A stretch of DNA of 24,739 bases, from positions 1-24,739 of the IMG/VR virus record IMGVR_UViG_3300017528_000164. One strand, written 5' to 3'. Positions 14,412 through 22,700 of this stretch are shown here, in pieces. This DNA is from a virus. A program made the position numbers and the translations under genes. A model generated the notes under the pieces. The model had not been told where the DNA came from, did no database searches, and worked only from the letters and a program-made list of their open reading frames with translations. Numbering within the stretch: position 1 is the stretch's first letter; every line of letters begins with the position of its first letter.

Positions 14412-16342
14412 TGGCTGATTTCAACCTTGGCAACCTGGCACAAGCTCTGAAGGTAACAGGATATGACGATCCTGAGCTTCTGGCTGCCCTTGATTCACGG
14501 ACTAACCAGCAGCCCTGGGAGGCAGCTCCTGAGCCTGTACAGACTGTTGTAGCTCCAGCTCAACCGGCTGTAGCCGTCCCTGTCCCGGTGCCTGTTCAGG
14601 CTCCAGCTGCATCGCCAAAGATCACTATAGAGACGCAGCCACAACAACCTGCCCCTACCTCTGTAGTGCCTGATGCCAACATACAGAACCAGGCTCTAGA
14701 GATCGCTGGCTCTCCCTACCGCGTGCCTGTTCCCACAGCTCAGGACATAGCGCCTTTCAATCCGAACCAAAAGATCAAGGCACTCAAAGCAGAGTCTACA
14801 GCGGGCAAAAACGATCGCCTTGGTCTCACTCTTCAGCAAGGTGACATTGCCGCTGAAGGCTATGACAAGCAGGCCACTCTAGCTGGTGGCCTTGAAGCTG
14901 AAGAGCGGGCAACCAACGCCACAGCTAAGGCAGCCATCGACAAGAACCGAGCTGACAAGGCACAGCTTGAAAGTGAGGCTGACAAGCGCCTGCGTTCGGT
15001 TGTGGACAGGCTCGATCACCCACCAGATCGCACCATGGAGCGCGTCTTTGGCATTATCGGTGCGATTCTATCTATTGGTGGCAACAAGGGTGCTGCTTCA
15101 GGCATGCAAATGCTTGGGTCACTTATTAACAAAGACGCCCAAAAGTATGCGGACGGTCTAGCAGCGGACCAAGGCGCTCTAGATCTTTTCAATAAGCAAG
15201 CTGGCCGTGAAGCTGATGACTCTGAACACGAAGCACGCCTAGCTTCCCAGATACATACCCTATCAGTTGCACCGTATCAGGCTGCACTAACTAAGATCGC
15301 TGCTGAGACCAACAGCAAGGAAACCAAGCGCGCTGCCCTAGATGCAGCTTCTCAACTTCGTAATCAGTACGTAGATAACGAAGTGAAGATGAAGACAGCT
15401 CAGGGAATCGCTGGGAACCAGAAGAAGCTTGAGTTAGACGCCTACCGCGTACTCAGTCAGATACAAGATCCACGGCAACGCGAACTTGTAGCGGGTCAAA
15501 TTGGTCCAGTAGGCATGAAGGTCTGGAAGGAGCTCAACTCCGGTGCCCTTCAGGTTGCTGAACTTGGCTCCAAGGCAGCCGGTACCAAAAAGACAGAAGA
15601 AGAGACTAAGAAGTTGGCGCTTGAAGCTGCTAAGGGTCCACAACCCAAGACTGAGTATGACAGCAAAGTACATAACATGCTCACTCCACTTGCCGGTGCT
15701 GATGGCCCCATTGCTCGTCTAGAGAAGCGGATTTATGCCAATGGCAAAGAGCTACCAGCTGACGAAATCGATCTTCCCTACGTTGGATCTGAGACTCGTG
15801 GCGGTTCTTCATGGGTGCCTCAGATAGTCACGCCTGTGGAAACACTGCAGCATGATGCTGACGTTAATACCCTGAAGCAGGTGTTCATTCGCGCTCGTTC
15901 TGGAGCTGGCGTCAAAGCAGACGAAGCGGAAGATGAGCTAAGGAACATGGGCATTTACAGTAGAGACTCAGACGTAGCCGCTCAGGGCCTAAAGCAACTG
16001 GTGCGATCTATTAGAAGTCTAGACAAGTTCAACGCCTTAGAAGCGCCTGGTAGCTTGAACGCCACTAAAGCAGGTAACGGCACACCACCACCAGCCAGCT
16101 TAAAGACCACTGGCTACAACCAGGCCGCTGGCGACACACGTCAACAGGCACGAGCTGCTGTCAATGCTCAGTCTCTAGTTGAGATTGTGAACCCAGAGAC
16201 TGGTGACCGAAAGCGCGTCACGCCAGCTCTAGTCAGCCAATACCAAGGCCATGGCTACATCCCTACTGCAGTACCAGAAGAAGAGAAGAGCGTAGCTGAG
16301 GCTTCCACTGGTGGCCCACTCTGGCCAGGTCTTGGGAAGTAA
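14411..16342 (+). CDS. Internal virion (ejection) protein with motif-bearing N-terminus
   Basis: 643 residues. Residues 1-25 (DFNLGNLAQALKVTGYDDPEL) echo the N-terminus of the previous protein. A Pro/Val/Ala/Gln linker spans 40-86, and NQALEIAGSPYRVP at 93-106 carries the GSxYRVP motif. From 120 to about 400 the chain is charged helix, interrupted at 213-240 by a hydrophobic Gly-rich segment (GIIGAILSIGG, MQMLGSLI) that could span a membrane. The C-terminal third is mixed and ends in an Ala/Pro tail. Size and order agree with the middle ejection proteins of podoviruses (compare T7 gp15, about 750 residues), but I see no specific sequence match and no lytic transglycosylase catalytic motif. 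Confidence 0.65.
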   Translation: MADFNLGNLAQALKVTGYDDPELLAALDSRTNQQPWEAAPEPVQTVVAPAQPAVAVPVPVPVQAPAASPKITIETQPQQPAPTSVVPDANIQNQALEIAGSPYRVPVPTAQDIAPFNPNQKIKALKAESTAGKNDRLGLTLQQGDIAAEGYDKQATLAGGLEAEERATNATAKAAIDKNRADKAQLESEADKRLRSVVDRLDHPPDRTMERVFGIIGAILSIGGNKGAASGMQMLGSLINKDAQKYADGLAADQGALDLFNKQAGREADDSEHEARLASQIHTLSVAPYQAALTKIAAETNSKETKRAALDAASQLRNQYVDNEVKMKTAQGIAGNQKKLELDAYRVLSQIQDPRQRELVAGQIGPVGMKVWKELNSGALQVAELGSKAAGTKKTEEETKKLALEAAKGPQPKTEYDSKVHNMLTPLAGADGPIARLEKRIYANGKELPADEIDLPYVGSETRGGSSWVPQIVTPVETLQHDADVNTLKQVFIRARSGAGVKADEAEDELRNMGIYSRDSDVAAQGLKQLVRSIRSLDKFNALEAPGSLNATKAGNGTPPPASLKTTGYNQAAGDTRQQARAAVNAQSLVEIVNPETGDRKRVTPALVSQYQGHGYIPTAVPEEEKSVAEASTGGPLWPGLGK

Positions 16343-19170
16343 TGGCCCTACCTTCTCTTGAAGAGCTAGATGCCCTGAACGCTGCAGCTACGGCCGCACC
16401 AGTCGAGCCTACGCCTGTCGCGGTACCGCAACCTGCGGTCAATGGCCTACCTTCTATTGAAGAGCTAGACGCACTGAACGCAGCGGCTACGGCTACAGAG
16501 CGTCCCGATGATGTTGTCAACGTTCAGGGTCCTGATGGTTCCTTTGGCACGGTCAACCGAGCAGAGCTACCGCAAGCTGTAGCCGCTGGATACACGCCTG
16601 CAGACGACGCAGCCTATGCCAGAGCTCAAGAGAAGGAGTACAACGAATCTACCCTAGGCCAAGCTCAGACTGTTGGAGAGCAGTTCGTAGAAGGCGGAAC
16701 ACTAGGTCTAGCAGGGTTAGCAGCTAAGGCGATTGCTCCAGAGTACGCCGAGAAGGTTGAACACCGAGTTGAAGACAATCCAATTCTTGCCACAGGCGCC
16801 AATATCGGTGGAGCCTTCTTACCTGGCTTCCTCACTGGTGGTGCCTCAGCTATTGAGTCTGGTGCTGGTCTGGCTGCCAGGGGTGCTGGCGCTGTGCTTC
16901 GTGCTGCACCAGCAGCTCTGTCAGAAGCCGGAGCCAAGAAAGTTGGAGCCTACGCACTCAAGAAACTAGGTGGCGAAGGCGCTGGCGTAGTTGCTAGAGC
17001 TCTAGCTGGTGGAGCTGAAGCTGCATCTGAAGCCGCTATCTCCACTGCAGTCCAAGAAGCTTCAAAGCGCATTCCTGAGGTTATCGCCAACCCAGAGAAG
17101 TGGGGTGAGCAGCTAACTGACGGCTTTGACAATGTAGCCACCTCAGCTCTGATTTCAGGTGGCATTGGCTCTGTGCTTGGTGGCCTTGGTGGCGTCTTTG
17201 CCAAGGGAGCCAAAGGAGCTGATGAGCTGATTGCAGCTCGTCTGGCAGCCAAAGAGGCTGCCACACCATCACTCTCCACACGTGTTGCTGATGATACTTT
17301 AGCTGAGATCACAGGTGAGCTGAAGCTCAGGCCTCTAGTGTCTGATATAAAAGACGCAGCCGACAATCGCTCAGCAGTCCAGAAGTCCGTAGAGCGCGTT
17401 AGAGCTGCTGAAGGCGGATTTGAAGAGACACAGCAAAACGCAGTACGCAGCGTGTCTCATGACTTTGACGATCTTCTCAGAGACCAGAATCAGATAGATG
17501 AGTACGCAGGACTAGCGGCCAAGACCAAAGGCACCAAGTTCCTGGAAGACGCTCAGCAAGGGTTCGCCATCGATCCTGCTGATGCTGAAACATACATAGA
17601 CACGATCGTTGGTGACGTCAAAACGCTACAGAAGAAGTACGGCAAAGTGGCGCTGACTGAGAACGGCGGCAACACAGCTTTCAGCAAGGTTCTTGACCAA
17701 GCAGAGCACTCACGCAAGGCCATCAGGGAAGCAGCTGCAGTAGGCGACCTAGGCACGATGCACGATGAGATGTCTCAGCTCAACCGCATCATAGGCAAAG
17801 CATCCAACACACGAAATACGCTTGTTTCAAAGCCTCTCCGTGACTTCTACGATGGGTCTCTGAAGAACTTCCTTCAGGATGAAGACTACTGGGGCAGCAT
17901 GGCCGTACGGCAGAAGGCCATCAACCCTACGTGGTCTGAGCGCATTGGCCGTTCACGTGCAGACTTGATCCAGAAGTTCTTTGTGAGGAAGTCTGGCGAA
18001 GCTGCAGCCGACCCCTTTGAAGACCTAGCTAAGTCCAACTCCAGCGCCCTAGGTTCGTTCTTCAATCAGCTTGGAGACGCTGAGGCAGACGACACAGAGC
18101 AGGCCCTACGCTTGTACCTCAGGGCTTCAGCTGCAGACGCTACGGCTCGAGCCGCTAACGTAGGTGGTAAAGAGCTTCAGGATCGCGCCAGAAACATTGT
18201 CCAGAAGGTAGCTCGCATTGAGGAAGCTCTAGACAAGGTCAAGATCACGAGAATGGAAGCGGTTCACGGTAGGCGCTTACTGTCGCGTTCTGCTGGTAAC
18301 GAGCTTCTAGGAGCTGCAGTAGGTACAGTCGTTCCTGGTGCTGGCTTTCTGATCAATGGCCTGGCCAATATCAAGAAGACGTTCCTACGAGCTGCAGCAG
18401 AGCACGGAGAAGCTTCTGAGAACGTCCTAAACAAAGCGGTAGGCAAGGTTCTATCCGGCACGGCAAAGGCTGCCAGGGGCCTGGAGTCAGCTACAGGCGT
18501 AGCTCGCACGATCACTCCAAAGGCTGTCACGTTCCTGTCACCCAAGAAGCATGACGCAGCTGTTCAGCAGGCAAGAGAGCTCTCTGATCCACAGTCAGAC
18601 GCCAGCCTCAACCTGCAAGATGACGCCAGCGTTCTGGATGAGATCCAGCCAGGTCTAGGCACCTCATATGCCCGTGCTCAGGTGGCTAGAGCCAACTTCA
18701 TAGCTTCAAAGCTGCCTCCAGAACAAGCTCAGGGCATCTACGGTACCACGCGACCGATGGACCCGATCTCAGAGCGCAAGCTAAAGAAGTACGTCACGGC
18801 TGCGTATGCTCCCACAGAAGCCTTAGTGCGTATCGCTAGCGGTGAAGGTCATCCTGAAGATCTGGAGACGATCAAGAAGGTCTACCCAGCTCTCTACTCT
18901 GAGTTCCAGAAGCGCACAGAGGCAGCGCTGAGGCAGAGCAAGAAGAAGCCTCCTTATGATGCTCGTGTACGTATTCAGTACGCGACTGGCCTGGACCTGG
19001 ATGGCACCGATATGGCCAAGCTCCAAGGCACAGCAGACGGCAACGCTGCAGACGCTGTTCAAGAGGTTGAGGGTGGCAACCAGCCTAACCCAGGCAAGGA
19101 CTACCAACCTTCCATTGACCCCAATAAGGCCTACGGGTCTAGGTCCGATAATATATTGGCACGTGGCTAG
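16342..19170 (+). CDS. Largest internal virion (ejection) protein
   Basis: 942 residues, last gene of the main operon. The N-terminus is duplicated: LPSLEELDALNAAATA at residues 3-18 and again at 36-51 with one change. Residues 58-100 (VQGPDGSFGTVNRAELPQAV, then AAGYTPAD) resemble a short 'G..G.V......AL.AGY' module seen in other phage and bacterial proteins. Several Gly-rich hydrophobic stretches (near 148-170, 268-288 and 654-676) are possible membrane segments between long charged helices. Near 814-887 the pattern LKKYVTAAYAPTEALVRIAS followed by IKKVYPALYSEFQKR and YDARVRIQYATGLDLD matches a C-terminal element I associate with large phage internal proteins. No lysozyme or transglycosylase signature is seen. 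Likely delivered into the host to help DNA entry. Confidence 0.65.
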   Translation: MALPSLEELDALNAAATAAPVEPTPVAVPQPAVNGLPSIEELDALNAAATATERPDDVVNVQGPDGSFGTVNRAELPQAVAAGYTPADDAAYARAQEKEYNESTLGQAQTVGEQFVEGGTLGLAGLAAKAIAPEYAEKVEHRVEDNPILATGANIGGAFLPGFLTGGASAIESGAGLAARGAGAVLRAAPAALSEAGAKKVGAYALKKLGGEGAGVVARALAGGAEAASEAAISTAVQEASKRIPEVIANPEKWGEQLTDGFDNVATSALISGGIGSVLGGLGGVFAKGAKGADELIAARLAAKEAATPSLSTRVADDTLAEITGELKLRPLVSDIKDAADNRSAVQKSVERVRAAEGGFEETQQNAVRSVSHDFDDLLRDQNQIDEYAGLAAKTKGTKFLEDAQQGFAIDPADAETYIDTIVGDVKTLQKKYGKVALTENGGNTAFSKVLDQAEHSRKAIREAAAVGDLGTMHDEMSQLNRIIGKASNTRNTLVSKPLRDFYDGSLKNFLQDEDYWGSMAVRQKAINPTWSERIGRSRADLIQKFFVRKSGEAAADPFEDLAKSNSSALGSFFNQLGDAEADDTEQALRLYLRASAADATARAANVGGKELQDRARNIVQKVARIEEALDKVKITRMEAVHGRRLLSRSAGNELLGAAVGTVVPGAGFLINGLANIKKTFLRAAAEHGEASENVLNKAVGKVLSGTAKAARGLESATGVARTITPKAVTFLSPKKHDAAVQQARELSDPQSDASLNLQDDASVLDEIQPGLGTSYARAQVARANFIASKLPPEQAQGIYGTTRPMDPISERKLKKYVTAAYAPTEALVRIASGEGHPEDLETIKKVYPALYSEFQKRTEAALRQSKKKPPYDARVRIQYATGLDLDGTDMAKLQGTADGNAADAVQEVEGGNQPNPGKDYQPSIDPNKAYGSRSDNILARG
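16348..16494 (+). repeat. Duplicated 48-bp N-terminal segment
   Basis: Bases 16348-16395 and 16447-16494 encode nearly the same 16 residues (LPSLEELDALNAAATA, and with Ile in place of the second Leu). Differences are mostly silent third-position changes, showing that the protein motif is under selection after an in-frame duplication with a 99-bp offset. Confidence 0.85.
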
Positions 19171-19179
19171 TTGACTTAT

Positions 19180-19205
19180 TGCCGACAATAACCATCGGCA
19201 GTTTT
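19180..19205 (+). terminator. Intrinsic terminator after the ejection genes
   Basis: TGCCGA (19180-19185) pairs with TCGGCA (19195-19200) around a 9-base loop, followed by GTTTTAT. The stem is short (6 bp), so termination may be partial. It lies nine bases after the stop of the 942-residue gene. Confidence 0.65.
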
Positions 19206-19206
19206 A

Positions 19207-19215
19207 TGTTATAAT
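19207..19215 (+). promoter_or_regulatory. Extended -10 promoter of the adsorption module
   Basis: TG at 19207-19208, T, then TATAAT at 19210-19215. The -35 position falls inside the terminator hairpin and is weak. Initiation near 19222 gives a leader of about 24 bases containing AGAGGT (19233-19238), seven bases before the ATG at 19246. Confidence 0.65.
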
Positions 19216-19245
19216 AACGTTCACTTATTCTTAGAGGTATAGATC

Positions 19246-19683
19246 ATGTCATCAGCGGAGGAAAAAGCGGCTTTAGCATCAGGCGTAGTGCTAGGCAATA
19301 CACCAGACGGCACAGGGCTTACAGGCATCCTGTATCGAGGCACGGCTAGCACGTCAAACACCATCATTGTTCTACCAACATTCATCCCTGGTGGCCCCAC
19401 TGGGCCTATTACAACGCCAGTAGCCGGCAAATGGATCAATGTATTTTCAGAGACTAGCAACGTCCAGCTGGCAGTTGGCATAGGCACATCAGCTCCTGTA
19501 CTCACTTATAACAGCGACGTCAGCTCTGACAGTGGATCTCTCATAGCTGGAGCGACCATTCCCGCTGGTGTCGTGTTCCCTGTGTTGATCCCTGGCAATG
19601 CGAAGTACATCAGCTTCATAGCTGCTGGCTCCACAGGCAAGGTAGAGCTCTATGTCTCTGAGATACTAAGCGGATCTCACTAA
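19246..19683 (+). CDS. Small beta-rich tail protein
   Basis: 145 residues, the first gene behind the promoter at 19207-19215, with AGAGGT seven bases upstream of the ATG. After a helical N-terminus (SSAEEKAALASGVVLG) the chain is beta-rich and Gly/Ser/Thr-rich (TSNTIIVLPTFIPGGP, GKWINVFSETSNVQLAVGIG, ending GKVELYVSEI). I do not recognise a family; it looks like one small beta sandwich. Direct linkage to the fibre gene suggests a fibre accessory, adaptor or tip protein, which is inference. Confidence 0.6.
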   Translation: MSSAEEKAALASGVVLGNTPDGTGLTGILYRGTASTSNTIIVLPTFIPGGPTGPITTPVAGKWINVFSETSNVQLAVGIGTSAPVLTYNSDVSSDSGSLIAGATIPAGVVFPVLIPGNAKYISFIAAGSTGKVELYVSEILSGSH

Positions 19684-19719
19684 AGCATGCTGACCAGTAG
19701 AACAGGAAGTAAGTAAACC

Positions 19720-22700
19720 ATGGGATTTTCACGTAGATTTGGCACGCGAGGTGGGCGCAGAGGTTCTGTTGTTGCCAGGGTTGGCGCTCCAGTAGCCCCA
19801 GAGGTTCCTGTCTTTGACCTGCTTCCTAACTATTGGTACCGAGCTGACAACGTCACTCTTAATGCAGGCACAGTTGCGACCATTCCAAACAAAGTAGGGA
19901 CAGACGCGCTTGTCAATCAAGGCGCAACTCTACCCCTTCCTGTTCAAGATCCGCTGTTCCTCGATAAGCCTTCTATTCTGTTCTCTGGAACTCAGTACTT
20001 AGACAGCAACCTGTCAGCTGCCTCTTGGGCGTTCATGTCCGATGGCACCGGGTTTGAGGCGTTCCACGTCTTTGCGCCTACCAACACATCAGCCGACACG
20101 TTTATCATATCGGCTACTCTCTCCCAAGGTAGCCCCGGTTCCCAGCAGGCGTGTTATGTAGGTGGTTCAACTGATTTCCTTGTGAAAAACTCTGCAGCTC
20201 AGTCAGTAGTTCTATTTACTTCTTCGGCAGGAGTACTCAGTACCAACTCTCCTACGTATATAAATGGATACTACAAATCTACGTCTCCTGTGAAGGCTGC
20301 ATTTTTCGTTAAGGAAGCAGTGGTGGGCTCAGCCGTAGCGGAGGGGACACCGAGTGCTACCGGTAATACCACATTTTGCCTCGGCGCACGTTCCGGCGAT
20401 AGAGCTGTGCCAGCTAAAATGCGCTGGTGCGATACGATCATATTCAACCGTGCACTCTCAGAGTATGAGCGGCAAGTAGTGCGCACCTACATCCAGAAGC
20501 GTTATGGTATAGCCGCTCCAGTCGTCACCCCAGCTGAAGGCACCGTTCTTAAGCTCAAGCCACGCAACTGGATACGTGCTCAAGAGAGCGTCGACTCTGC
20601 TGGCTTCGCTACTGCATTCAATGACAAGGCCATGCCTGGCCACCAGCTAGTGCAAGGTACCCCAGCACTTCAGTTGTTTTCTCCTGTACCAGACCCTCTG
20701 TTCAACAACAAGCCAACCCTAAACTTCCAGGGTGGCGGTCAGATGTATGACTCTACTCTACCTCCATCGGCATGGCAGTTCTTGCACGATGGTACCGGCG
20801 CAGAGCTCTTCTTCGTGGCGACCTTAACGGCAAACTCATCTGTAACTGTTTCCCTAACTACCCGCGTAGGCGGAAACGGTATTACAATAATACACGCTAA
20901 TACGTCTACCTCACCTTTTCTCTATCTGCAGAGTGGTCCTGGTAGCGTCCAAGCTAGCTCAGCCACTGGCACTGGCGTATGGCCTCTAAACACAGGCACA
21001 TACATCTCACATTCTATTAAGAGTTCTGCACCATTTCCTATCACACAGTGGAACGAGAGCTCTGTTGGACTGGCCATGCAGCCAGCCGCTCCATTCGTCA
21101 CCGGGTTAGATGCTGAAATAGCTCTGCGTCTAGGTTATGCCGCCTCAAATGCTCCACGCATGAAGTGGGCTGAGGTTCTGATCTTCAACAGAGCTCTAAC
21201 CGAGATAGAGCGCCAGACAGTCAGAGAATACATCCAGGACCGCTACGCCATCCTAGCGCCTACGATAAATGCCAATGATCGCCCAGTGCTGGAGCTCCAG
21301 CCGCGCAACTGGTTCCGTGCCTCTAACTTCACAACAGCTGGAGCGAACGTAGCCAGCTTTTATGACAAGGCACAGCCAGGTCACGTGTTGGCACAGGCTA
21401 CACCAGCCAACCAGGTTGTTGCTCCGTTATCTGATCCTCTTTTTACTAACAAGCTCAGCGCCAACTTCACAGGCGCACAGATGTACGATAGTAATGCTAC
21501 CGCTTCAGCGTGGAAGTTTCTGCACGATGGCACCGGGATGGAAGTTTTCCACGTCCTTGCTGGTACTTCAGCTACGCTAGGCGTAGTTATTGCAACACTA
21601 GCCCCGTCTAGTCCTGGAATGCAACATTATCTTGTTGGAGATGGTGCGTATACTTTTCAGGTAAACGGATCAATTGCAATAGCCGACCTGAGAGCAGCCA
21701 ATACGGCGGCTCCAGTAGGTGTAGCTACCTATATCGATTCTTACTTACGGTCGTCTCAGTTTCCGCCTGCTGCAGTTGCGTTTGACCACCATGCAGTCTC
21801 TGCAAGCCATATGACTCTTGCAGGCGCACCCGTTACAGGAGACCCAGCAGGGCCTTTGCGTCTCGGAAACCAGGCTGGTGCTTCACCAGCTTTTCCGGCA
21901 AACATGAAATGGTGTGAGACTCTCATCTTCAATCGTGTCCTAACTGAGTACGAGCGCCAGACTGTTCGCGAGTATATCCAGGCGCAATATGGAATAGCTG
22001 CTCCTGTCATAAGCTCCCCAGACCGGGCCATCCTAAAGCTTAATCCACGCAACTGGTTACGAGCTGACTCAGCCACTGTTGTTGCTGGCAAGGTGACTGC
22101 TCTTTTAGACAAGGCCATGCCTGGGGCAACAGTGGCTCAAGCGACGACTGCTAGCCAGGCATCGCTAACCACAGACCCAGCTCAGGGAAATCAGCCAGTA
22201 CTTGTGTTCGATGGCGTAGACGACTTCTACGACTCCAATTTGCCATCTTCAGCCTGGACGTTCCTGCACAATGGTCTAGGGATGTATTGTGCCCACAAGT
22301 ACAAGCTTAATGGTATATCTGGCGTCCAGCTACTACAGCGCACTACTGCTAACGCCAATGTGGCAGGTCATGCTCTCTTAGCTGTTGCTAGCGGTTTTAC
22401 AAGCGTTCAAGTGTTCGCAGCAGCAGGCACTGTCATAATTCCTACAGGTTCAGCTAGTTCTACGTTGCCCATGGTGCTGGCTAGTTCCTTTTCGCTGGCG
22501 GATACTCCTGACGCTCGTCTAATCGAAAACGGAGTCACAGTAGCTACTTCAAATGTAAGTGTAGCTCCAGGCACAGGAGCGCCACAGTTTACCTTGCGCC
22601 TGGGAGCAGGTGGTAACTCATCCCCAGCCAGCAACTTTTTGAACGCAGCGTGGTATGAGGCTATTCTCTTTGATCGCGTACTAAACGCAGCAGAAGAGAA

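Noticed and set aside
14411-19170. Lytic transglycosylase or lysozyme domain in the ejection proteins
   Set aside because: I looked for a Glu-Ser catalytic motif with following GLMQ/GxxQ pattern and found none.
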